This document shows, piece after piece, positions 8,526-15,822 of a stretch of 64,000 nt of DNA (positions within the stretch are counted from its first letter, which is position 1; the number at the start of each line of letters is the position of its first letter). Position numbers and translations under genes: made by a program. Below the pieces are notes generated by a model. That model saw nothing but the letters and a program-made list of their open reading frames with translations. It was not told the origin of the DNA and did no database searches. The stretch spans positions 69,833 through 133,832 of the forward strand of contig JBKDKA010000198.1 in assembly GCA_046345315.1 (NCBI GenBank), written 5' to 3'. The stretch is from F1-80-MAGs062 sp046345315. GTDB taxonomy: Bacteria > Planctomycetota > Planctomycetia > Planctomycetales > Planctomycetaceae.

Positions 8526-9302
8526 TCAGTCTACCGGGGACGGGAGTGCCGCTTTCAGACACCAGCCGCCGTCAACAACCAGATTGGTGCCGGTGATATA
8601 GTCAGCGTCATCCGAACTCAGAAATGCAGCAGCCTTTCCGATATCTTCGGGAGTGCCCAGTCTTCCCCAGGGTGTCGCCGGACCAGCAGCTGCCATGGCC
8701 TCGCTTCCAAAAGTCGCATGCTCGCCCGGAGTATCAATCCAACCGGGGTCGATGACGTTGACATTGATCCGATGAGGCAACAGTTCGGCCGCAATGGTTC
8801 GAGCCATGTGCTTGAGCCCGCTCTTTGCCGCATTGTAGGCAAATGCGTTGGCATACGGGATGATCGAATGCACACTGGAAATGAAGACGATCTTGCCTCG
8901 CCCTCCCCGACTGACCATATGGCGCGCGACGCGCTGGCTCATATAAAACCCGCCGGCGAGCGTTCCCTGAAGCGTTTTATTGAACAGCTCTGACGAGTAT
9001 TCGAGAAATGCTCCTCGTCGGGAAAAGGCCGGATTACTGACCAGGGTATCAATTCGTCCGAAGGTTTCCAGCGTTCGATTGACGATACTTTCGCATCCAT
9101 CCTCCGAAAAGGCGTCTCCCTCCAGAAGGATTGCTCGTCGTCCCAGCGACTCGATCGCTCGAATCGTTGCATCGGTTTCCGAATTCTGAGCCCGATCATT
9201 CACAGCAATATCGGCGCCCAGTTTGGCAAGTTCGAGCGCACATCCCATTCCGATTCCGCGAGCACCACCCGTCACAAGCGCAATTCTGCCCTGGAGTTTC
9301 AT
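8526..9302 (-). CDS. Short-chain dehydrogenase/reductase
   Basis: This NAD(P)-dependent oxidoreductase has a Rossmann fold. From the ATG at 9302, with AGAGTGGA upstream, it has 258 residues. Visible are the cofactor loop TGGARGIG (11-18), catalytic Ser at 142/143 (ISSVHS) and the YNAAK motif (Tyr156, Lys160). The usual NNAG is replaced by SNPAF (89-93). C-terminal features GTPEDIGKAAAFLSSDD and ITGTNLVVDGG are classical for the SDR family. The substrate is unknown. It follows the sialidase-like gene by 26 bp, probably as one operon. Confidence 0.9.
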   Translation of the reverse strand: MKLQGRIALVTGGARGIGMGCALELAKLGADIAVNDRAQNSETDATIRAIESLGRRAILLEGDAFSEDGCESIVNRTLETFGRIDTLVSNPAFSRRGAFLEYSSELFNKTLQGTLAGGFYMSQRVARHMVSRGGRGKIVFISSVHSIIPYANAFAYNAAKSGLKHMARTIAAELLPHRINVNVIDPGWIDTPGEHATFGSEAMAAAGPATPWGRLGTPEDIGKAAAFLSSDDADYITGTNLVVDGGWCLKAALPSPVD

Positions 9303-9328
9303 GAATTCCACTCTGTTCTTTCTCTGTT

Positions 9329-10438
9329 TCACAGTGTCTGAAGCCGAACCCACCGAATGTTATGAATACCGTCCTCCAGACACCAGAATACAACGATCAC
9401 GTCACCATTCGGAAGCTGCACCATGCTCGGAAATCCGAACTTCAGAGCGCTGAGCTCGTCACTCGAAGATGTATGTTCACCCAGCATGCCGGAACGACCG
9501 CCACTCCAGACTGAAAGTTCTGCCTCCGTTCTCCAGCAATTGTCTTCGATCGTCACGAGGGATGCCCACAGCCCGGGTCGGTCGAGTCGTCGATAAAGAC
9601 AAAGAACACGACCATCCGTCAGCGTGATGATCTTGGCCGTTTCTCCAGCCATCCCGTTCAGCATCGGCTCGCTGAAAGTCTGACCATCAGCAGAAATCGC
9701 CCAGCGGTTCGGAAGGCTTTTCCCGGACCTTTCGTCGAAACACCAGACCACCGCGAGAAGCCTGCCGTCGCGAAGCTGAGTCAGTCCCTGTTCCCAGGAT
9801 ACAATCCCCTGTTCGTACTGATCAACCACCGTCATCCACTCCGGCCAGGTCCGGCCTCGATCATGAGAAATCAGTGCAATGGCCTGCATACCATGGGGAG
9901 CTTCTCCATGCCATCCTTTCCAGGTGGCTGTTGGCGCGAGAAGCCGTCCATCATTCAGCTCAATGACGCGATGACAGATTTCAAATCCCGGGCCGATCAG
10001 CGGCGCACTGATCGTGACGGGGCCATCCCATGATTGACCGCCGTCAGTACTCGTCAGCTGAATCAGATCCATGGCCACATATCCCATGTTCGTCCGATTC
10101 GTCAGACCTTCCTCCGGATCATCTCGGTAAAATCGGCCTCCGAACGCCATCAGCGTCCCGTCATTGAGTGAACCAATTCGGACGGAATGCGTCGACCTTC
10201 GCTGAACAGGATCATTCATCAGTGGAACGGGAGCTGACCAGGTTCGACCTCCATCGCACGATCTCGCTGTGCAGGTATGGTAGTCGAGCGATTCGACAGC
10301 CTGACCGACGTCAAACCCCGCAAGCAGACTTCCGTCGTGCAGGAGCGCAATCGAAGGATGCCAGGTATGCAGGGAACGCAGGTACGGCTTTGGATTCCGG
10401 TAGACAATTCCTGTCTCAGTAATCTGAATTCCGCTCAT
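9329..10438 (-). CDS. Sialidase-fold (BNR repeat) protein
   Basis: This is a six-bladed beta-propeller of the exo-alpha-sialidase superfamily. Three Asp-box repeats (S-x-D-x-G-x-x-W) are clear: SCDGGRTW, STDGGQSW and SHDRGRTW. From the ATG at 10438, with CAGGAA upstream, it has 369 residues and no obvious signal peptide, unlike secreted sialidases. True sialidase activity is not assured, because many planctomycete members act on other sugars or are uncharacterised. It precedes the SDR gene on the same strand. No N-acetylneuraminate catabolic genes adjoin it, although a DapA/NanA-family gene occurs at 25320. Confidence 0.82.
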   Translation of the reverse strand: MSGIQITETGIVYRNPKPYLRSLHTWHPSIALLHDGSLLAGFDVGQAVESLDYHTCTARSCDGGRTWSAPVPLMNDPVQRRSTHSVRIGSLNDGTLMAFGGRFYRDDPEEGLTNRTNMGYVAMDLIQLTSTDGGQSWDGPVTISAPLIGPGFEICHRVIELNDGRLLAPTATWKGWHGEAPHGMQAIALISHDRGRTWPEWMTVVDQYEQGIVSWEQGLTQLRDGRLLAVVWCFDERSGKSLPNRWAISADGQTFSEPMLNGMAGETAKIITLTDGRVLCLYRRLDRPGLWASLVTIEDNCWRTEAELSVWSGGRSGMLGEHTSSSDELSALKFGFPSMVQLPNGDVIVVFWCLEDGIHNIRWVRLQTL

Positions 10439-10835
10439 CGATACGATTCCTGCTGATTGAAGTCCTGAGAAAGCGATCGGCCACATTCCGGCAATGCACT
10501 CGCTTTGTCAGTCGTCGTTCCCGGACATTGGCTGATTCGAGGCCTGTGAAGACGCCCGAAATGTCGGGAAACGTTAACACGCCTGATGTGAAATTACACA
10601 TCGAGGTCACAGAGTCTTTCCAGAACGGCAGATTCGACGCATAAGCTCTCCCGGGATCATGAACCTCCGACGTTTCCGGGAATCACTGAGACAGCTCGAA
10701 CACGACCCTTTCTGCTGGCTCATCAGTTGACGATCTCACAGAGATGAAGACGATTCCTGTCCTGTAACGCTGACTGGCAGCACATTCGCCTGCCAACATC
10801 CGATCAGACACTCAGCAGTAGGGCGGCGGACAACA
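10439..10835. other. Intergenic region between divergent sialidase-like and yjbQ genes
   Basis: This 397-bp stretch has no credible gene. It must hold the promoters of the two divergent genes. On the plus strand, TGGCAGCACATTCGC at 10775-10789 has the GG-N10-GC spacing of a sigma-54 element, but its -12 half is TCGC rather than TTGC, so this is a weak candidate. No terminator or long repeat is seen. Confidence 0.4.
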
Positions 10836-11297
10836 ATGATGAAATCAGTCACCAGATACCTGACATTTCGGATCCCTGAACGCATGGGATTTCTGAACAT
10901 CACATCGAAGATTGACAGTATCGTTTCTGACAGCGGAATTCAGGACGGCATGCTGCTCTGCAATGCCATGCACATCACGGCGAGTGTCTTCATCAACGAC
11001 GACGAACCAGGACTGCATCAGGATTACCGACGCTGGCTGGAAACGCTCGCACCGTTTGACGCCTCACCGCAAACCTATGCACACAATCGAACAGGTGAAG
11101 ACAACGCCGATGCACATATGAAACGTCAGATTATGGGACGAGAGGTTGTTGTGGCGGTGACTGACGGAAAGCTTGATCTCGGCCCATGGGAACAGATCTT
11201 TTATGGTGAGTTCGATGGACGCCGCGATAAACGAGTGCTCGTCAAGGTGTTCGGGCTGACATCTCAGAAAGTTTCGGTCGAAACGCCGGACGCCTGA
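10836..11297 (+). CDS. YjbQ/UPF0047 family protein
   Basis: Small barrel-like proteins of the YjbQ family (UPF0047, TIGR00149) show weak thiamine-phosphate synthase activity in E. coli; the true role is uncertain. The 153 residues contain the family motifs: DGMLLCNAMHITASVFINDDEPGL, where His in the MHITAS-like segment and the following acidic cluster are conserved, the HMKRQIMG segment, and a GPWEQIFYGEFDG motif near the C-terminus. The start may be either of two adjacent ATGs (10836 or 10839). Its 3' end overlaps the convergent Gfo/Idh gene by 34 bp. Confidence 0.88.
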   Translation: MMKSVTRYLTFRIPERMGFLNITSKIDSIVSDSGIQDGMLLCNAMHITASVFINDDEPGLHQDYRRWLETLAPFDASPQTYAHNRTGEDNADAHMKRQIMGREVVVAVTDGKLDLGPWEQIFYGEFDGRRDKRVLVKVFGLTSQKVSVETPDA

Positions 11298-12364
11298 AGC
11301 AGGCACTCCTGAACTGTCAGATCATGCTGATACGAAAAATCCGAGGATTTCTCTCCACGCAGAATTCTCGCCATATCGGCTGCGTCATCAACGTATCGAA
11401 CATACTTCGGCAGGTTCACTGTCTGATAGCCCTTCGAATACTGCTCTCGCTGACGAAGCAGAGTCATCCGAACGGAAGGATTGTCGAGCGGCTGTATCTG
11501 AAAGGTTCCCTCGGTACCGCAGACCACAAGGTGACGCCGTTCGCCGCCGTCAATTTCGATTGCCGCTGATTTCACGGATGCGGATGCCTTTGGGTAGTCA
11601 AAGACAGCAAGCATATTGTCCAGCAGTCCATCCTGAATCGGAGACGAGTGTTTCGCAAAGGGCGTCACAGAATCCGGTTTTCCGAGAATGGCAACGACCA
11701 GGTCAACGATATGTCCGCCCAGTTCAAACATGATACCACCGGGAAACTCCGCGAGTTCTTTCCGGCTCTCCGGATCAACGACCTTGCTCATCACAGTATG
11801 AACTTCAAAAATCTCCCCCAGCCATCCGTTCTGAAGAAATTCACGCAGCAGTTTCACTCCGGGGTTATACCGGTACATATACCCCATCTGAACAAGCAGC
11901 GACTTCTTCTCGGCGTCTGCAATGATCTTTCGGAAATGCGGCAGCGAGGCCCCGGCTGGCTTATCAAGGTGGATGTGCTGCCCGGCTGCGATGCAGACTT
12001 CAGCCGTCTTCAGAAGATCACGAACGCGTGTTTCCACAAGAACCGCCTGAAGCCCCGCGACATTCAGCAGCTGCTCCTGAGACATCCAGGGAAGTCCCTG
12101 ATAGACGGGCAGTTTTTCAGCGCGGCGCCGCAGCTCCTCATCGGGTTCGACAATCCCGACGACTTCGTAGTCCGGTGAATTCCGATAGACAGACAGCTTC
12201 GAGGCGTGAGCATGCCCGACACCAATCTGTCCGATTCGAATCTTCGGCGGATCTACTCTTCCGGAGCGGGGAGTTCCAGACATCGCCTCCGGAACGGAAT
12301 GAAGGACGCCTGCTGTCAATGCACCGACCGTCGAAAGAACAAGTCCGCGTCGCGAATACTTCAT
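11264..12364 (-). CDS. Gfo/Idh/MocA family oxidoreductase with Tat-like leader
   Basis: This is a predicted secreted NAD(P)-dependent sugar dehydrogenase-like protein. From the ATG at 12364, with GGAG upstream, it has 366 residues. The N-terminus MKYSRRGLVLSTVGAL is Tat-like (SRRGL plus a hydrophobic stretch), as in many planctomycete members. The Rossmann motif IGQIGVGHAHASKL is near residue 45, and the substrate-binding lysine motif appears as HLDKPAGA. The C-terminal beta-sheet domain is complete. It is probably co-transcribed with the DUF1501 gene 25 bp upstream. The substrate is unknown. Confidence 0.88.
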   Translation of the reverse strand: MKYSRRGLVLSTVGALTAGVLHSVPEAMSGTPRSGRVDPPKIRIGQIGVGHAHASKLSVYRNSPDYEVVGIVEPDEELRRRAEKLPVYQGLPWMSQEQLLNVAGLQAVLVETRVRDLLKTAEVCIAAGQHIHLDKPAGASLPHFRKIIADAEKKSLLVQMGYMYRYNPGVKLLREFLQNGWLGEIFEVHTVMSKVVDPESRKELAEFPGGIMFELGGHIVDLVVAILGKPDSVTPFAKHSSPIQDGLLDNMLAVFDYPKASASVKSAAIEIDGGERRHLVVCGTEGTFQIQPLDNPSVRMTLLRQREQYSKGYQTVNLPKYVRYVDDAADMARILRGEKSSDFSYQHDLTVQECLLQASGVSTETF

Positions 12365-12389
12365 CAGAAACAGTCTCCACATTCAGATG

Positions 12390-13784
12390 CTATGCGAGTA
12401 TCGGTGTCACAACTTCGCCGTGAACATCAGTCAGACGATAGTCTCTGCCTCCGTGACGAAACGTCAGGCGTTCATGATCGAATCCCATCAGATGCAGAAT
12501 TGTTGCATGGAGATCGTGAACATGGACCACGTCCTGAACTGCGTGCCATCCGAATTCATCGGTCGCTCCGTGCACCATTCCACCACGAATGCCCCCGCCC
12601 GCCATCCACATGGTAAACCCGAACGGGTGATGTTCCCGACCGTTGTTCCCTTCGGCTGTTGGTGTCCTCCCGAATTCTCCTCCCCAGAGTACCAGAGTGT
12701 CCTCCAGAAGTCCGCTGGATTTCAGATCATGAAGCAGCGCAGCGATTGGTCGGTCAACCGCCTTACATCTCTTCGGAAGGTTTTCACGAAGCCCCCCGTG
12801 ATGATCCCACGCGTTGTTGACCGGCGCGTCAAACAAATGCACAAAGCGAACTCCCCGTTCCACCAGTCGCCGTGCCATCAGACACTGTCGACCAAATAAA
12901 TCCGTTACGGGATCATCAAGTCCATAAAGTTTCTGAACCTGAGCGCTCTCGCCGGAAAGGCTGAACGCTTCGGGAGCATACTTCTGCATGCGAAACGCCA
13001 GTTCGAATGCCTCCATCCGTGCATTGAGCGCACTGTCTATCGGACGCTGCTTCTGATGAATGCGATTAAAACCGGCCAGAGCATCCAGCTTCGCTCTCTG
13101 CTGCGACAGATCTGCAGATGGACTCTGAAGATTGGCCACGGGATTCTTCAGGTCACGAACAAGTGTTCCCTGATAAACTCCAGGCAGAAAACTGGATGCC
13201 CAGAGCTGCGCGCCCTGAAAGACCGCAGCCGGGCTGACAACGACAAATGCAGGCAGATTCTGATTCTCAGCTCCGAGGCCGTACGTGAGCCACGATCCCA
13301 TACTGGGACGCGAAAAAGCCTGCTCCCCGGTGCACATCTGAAGCGCTGCCCCGGTGTGATTGATGTTGTCGGCGCGCATGGATCGGATCACACAGAGATC
13401 GTCCATGAATCGACTGACCTCCGGAAGAAGCTCACTGACCGGTGTCCCGCTTTCTCCGTACTGTCGAAATCTCCATGGTGAAGCCAGAAGGTTTCCCGTC
13501 TTCGTTCGCTCCAGTCGTGGTTTCTCAAATGGCAGCGGACTTCCGTTTCTCTTCAGCAGCTCTGGCTTGGGATCAAACAGGTCGACATGAGACGGCCCCC
13601 CAGGCATGTAAAGGAAGATCACACGCTTTGCTCGAGGCTGATGATGCGGCGATCTCGGGGCGAAAGGAGCAGAATTCTGAGATTCCGATGCCAGCATTGC
13701 ATTCAAAGCGAGGCCACCAAAGCCCAGACCAGCAGATTCCAGCATCTTTCGACGCGACGTGACACTGAGCAGATCTGATTTCAT
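12390..13784 (-). CDS. DUF1501 family protein (alkaline phosphatase/sulfatase fold)
   Basis: DUF1501 proteins have a sulfatase/alkaline-phosphatase-like core and are heavily expanded in Planctomycetota; their biochemical function is not settled. The 464-residue protein starts with a Tat-like leader (TSRRKMLESAGLGFGGLAL, about 9-27). The core opens at VIFLYMPGGPSHVDLFDPKP, the metal-site-like motif of the family, and later has DTLVLWGGEFGRTPTAEG, a second typical motif. Usually such genes are paired with a DUF1549/DUF1553 (PSCyt) gene. No such partner is adjacent here; the neighbour is the Gfo/Idh gene. Confidence 0.92.
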   Translation of the reverse strand: MKSDLLSVTSRRKMLESAGLGFGGLALNAMLASESQNSAPFAPRSPHHQPRAKRVIFLYMPGGPSHVDLFDPKPELLKRNGSPLPFEKPRLERTKTGNLLASPWRFRQYGESGTPVSELLPEVSRFMDDLCVIRSMRADNINHTGAALQMCTGEQAFSRPSMGSWLTYGLGAENQNLPAFVVVSPAAVFQGAQLWASSFLPGVYQGTLVRDLKNPVANLQSPSADLSQQRAKLDALAGFNRIHQKQRPIDSALNARMEAFELAFRMQKYAPEAFSLSGESAQVQKLYGLDDPVTDLFGRQCLMARRLVERGVRFVHLFDAPVNNAWDHHGGLRENLPKRCKAVDRPIAALLHDLKSSGLLEDTLVLWGGEFGRTPTAEGNNGREHHPFGFTMWMAGGGIRGGMVHGATDEFGWHAVQDVVHVHDLHATILHLMGFDHERLTFRHGGRDYRLTDVHGEVVTPILA

Positions 13785-13836
13785 CGCAGGGCCTCCGATT
13801 TCTGATTTCGTATTGTTTCAACGAAAGCGGACGATG

Positions 13837-14835
13837 TCAGCTCCGAATCCGGTCCAGCGGAATCATTCGATACATTCGGACGCCGGCGAGCAGAAAACTC
13901 AGCAAGACGAACGTCCCGATGATCAGCCCGGCGATCGTCGGCCAGTGACTGAAGATCTGTCGCAGGAGCAGCACCTCCCAGAGATATCTCCACGAGAACA
14001 GAACGATTACTGCACCCGCTGCGAGATAAGGACCAAAGGCGACAAAACTCCGACCGGTGATAAGCCGTGTCGCTGCTCCAACGGCAATTCCAGCGAGTGG
14101 CGCGATAATCAGAGCACACAGAGTCGGCTGCCATCCCAGATAAGTGCCAATCATCGCCATTAGTGTAACGTCACCGAAACCAACAGCAGGTTGTCCAAGA
14201 ATAAAATGAGACAACAGGCGAATCATCCACACAAGAGACGCGCCAGCGATCAGCCCGCAGAAGCTCCAGACGAATCCATGGAGATGCTGATGGTGCTTCA
14301 TCCAGTCGGGAAGATAGGGACCGTAGAGTTCCACCATCTCGTAATCCCAGTTGACCCAGACATGAATCATCTGCAGTTCGCCGCTCACCGTCGCAGTCAC
14401 GAGGGCAATCAGGCTTCCGGACAGAACGACTGCGTCAGGAATGGTGTATTCGAGAAAATCGGTTACGGTAATGATCAGAAGCAGAAAGATCAGCGACAAA
14501 TGGAAAGGAAGTCGATTCTGCCAGAGAGGGCTCTCCGGGCGAACCTCGGTGACCTTCTGACAATCCAGACTCACCAGAGCGGTTCCAAGAGCCACGAAAA
14601 CGGCGCCGGAGAGTAACGCAACCAGAGCCGGCCATCGACAACCAGCGCTGCGGCATTGCCCGCATCGTCGAATCGAAAAAAGAGGCAGCAGCATGACCAG
14701 TGGCCGTCTGCTGTCACAGGAACGACAGCGAAGCACCCCGGGATCTGCTGATCTGTCAACAAACCAGCATCCCAGAATTGAAGCCAGATGTCCGGCAAGG
14801 AATCCGAAAAAACAGAGCAGTATAGTGAACATCAA
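13837..14835 (-). CDS. Prepilin peptidase (A24 family), copy 1
   Basis: These membrane aspartyl proteases cleave the leader of type IV pilin-like proteins. The 332-residue protein has two Cys-x-x-Cys pairs near the N-terminus (CRSC and CGQC, zinc-ribbon-like as in PilD). The two catalytic Asp are in TDFLEYTIPD and in the GFGDVTLM (GxGD) motif. Several transmembrane helices surround them. It diverges from the second copy at 62259-63587, which has a longer spacer. It is monocistronic, 52 bp from the DUF1501 gene, and no pilin genes are nearby. Confidence 0.87.
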   Translation of the reverse strand: MMFTILLCFFGFLAGHLASILGCWFVDRSADPGVLRCRSCDSRRPLVMLLPLFSIRRCGQCRSAGCRWPALVALLSGAVFVALGTALVSLDCQKVTEVRPESPLWQNRLPFHLSLIFLLLIITVTDFLEYTIPDAVVLSGSLIALVTATVSGELQMIHVWVNWDYEMVELYGPYLPDWMKHHQHLHGFVWSFCGLIAGASLVWMIRLLSHFILGQPAVGFGDVTLMAMIGTYLGWQPTLCALIIAPLAGIAVGAATRLITGRSFVAFGPYLAAGAVIVLFSWRYLWEVLLLRQIFSHWPTIAGLIIGTFVLLSFLLAGVRMYRMIPLDRIRS

Positions 14836-15287
14836 TTTCCACGTTCTGAATCAGCTCTTCGACCTTCCCGTCCGGATCTACGTCACCGGATTCCAGATTG
14901 CCTCTGATCCCACAATGCAAATGATACGCCGCACAACAATGCACCGTCGACAAACCGCAGGGCCGCGTTTCTGGTTTTCGAAAGCAGAGTTTCGCTCAAA
15001 TATTTTGCACAGAGCACAAAAATTATGCATCTCCTATAAATTTGTCCCGGAAAGTCGGTCTTTTCCGGTCGGCACGGGAGTTGCTTTCCACGTGGTAGAT
15101 GGGTACATCTCTGTACAGAAGGCAGCTAAGAAAGACCGATTTTCTGTTCTGCCGGTGCAGTTTCGTTCCCTGATGCCAGGAGAATAGGATCAAATACTCG
15201 TCTGAAGGATCGGACAGCGGTAGAGTCAGCGTACAGCGCTGAGACTCGGACAGAATTCGTGAACTTTATTTGGGAAAATCACCGACC
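14836..15287. other. Intergenic region upstream of glnB
   Basis: The 452 bp between the divergent prepilin peptidase and glnB contain no credible gene. They hold an A/T-rich block at about 14995-15045, the sigma-54 promoter at 15069-15087 and a leader of roughly 190 nt before the glnB ATG. An enhancer-binding site would be expected 80-200 bp upstream of the promoter, but I could not identify a clear NtrC-type dyad. Confidence 0.55.
15069..15087 (+). promoter_or_regulatory. Sigma-54 (-24/-12) promoter upstream of glnB
   Basis: The sequence TCGGCACGGGAGTTGCTTT contains GG (15071-15072) and GC (15083-15084) separated by exactly 10 bases, inside GGCACG and TTGCT. This is almost the full consensus TGGCACG-N4-TTGCW. 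The only departure is C for T directly before GG. Transcription would start near 15096. The location upstream of glnB fits classical nitrogen control by sigma-54 and an activator. The match is seen directly; use in vivo is inference. Confidence 0.75.
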
Positions 15288-15626
15288 ATGAAGAAGCTGG
15301 AAGCAGTCATTCGTCACTACAAACTGGAAGATGTGAAAACGGCTCTGACGGGCATCGGCGTACATGGAATGACGGTCTCCGAGGTGCGAGGTTTCGGTCG
15401 CCAGCGTGGTCACAAAGAAACGTATCGCGGTGCCGAATACACCGTTGACTTCATGCCGAAGGTCAAAATGGAAGTCGTCGTCAGCGACGGTGAAGTTGAT
15501 ACGGCCATCAACACCATCTGCGAAGCTGCAAGAACGGGATCCATCGGCGATGGCAAGATTTTCGTCTCCAGCCTGCTTCAGGTGGTTCGAATTCGAACAG
15601 GCGAAATGGGCGAAGAGGCGATCTGA
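15288..15626 (+). CDS. glnB: Nitrogen regulatory protein P-II
   Basis: PII is a trimeric sensor of ATP/ADP and 2-oxoglutarate that reports nitrogen status to other proteins. Starting at ATG 15288, with GGGAAA upstream, it has 112 residues, the classical length. An in-frame TTG at 15270 is less likely. The T-loop carries RGAEYTVDF with Tyr51, the residue uridylylated by GlnD. The C-terminal signature TGSIGDGKIFVSS (the B-loop region) and the RIRTGEMGEEAI tail are intact. The gene lies behind a sigma-54 promoter and is separated from glnD by a terminator. No amtB is adjacent. Confidence 0.97.
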   Translation: MKKLEAVIRHYKLEDVKTALTGIGVHGMTVSEVRGFGRQRGHKETYRGAEYTVDFMPKVKMEVVVSDGEVDTAINTICEAARTGSIGDGKIFVSSLLQVVRIRTGEMGEEAI

Positions 15627-15752
15627 GCTGCTCTCAGCCCGTCAATCGTCGTAGTCTGATCGATCCGCGTGATCACGGGGCTTCAGGATTTCACTTTCTG
15701 AAGACAGTTTCTCACTGTGCCTGTGTTCAGGACGTCAATCCGGCTATCCTTC

Positions 15753-15788
15753 AGCAGGCATGCTCTATGAGCGCCTGCTTTTTTATTT
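15753..15788 (+). terminator. Rho-independent terminator after glnB
   Basis: The inverted repeat AGCAGGC...GCCTGCT encloses a loop of about 12 nt and is followed directly by a run of six T and further T-rich sequence. It sits 127 bp after the glnB stop and 35 bp before the glnD start. glnD is therefore either transcribed from its own promoter or reached by partial read-through. Confidence 0.75.
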
Positions 15789-15822
15789 TCATCGTCAGCC
15801 TGTTCGGTGGTGAGCCGGTGTC

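Noticed and set aside
10775..10789. Second sigma-54-like element upstream of yjbQ
   Set aside because: GG-N10-GC spacing fits, but the -12 half is TCGC and there is no functional reason; recorded only as a weak candidate in the intergenic entry.
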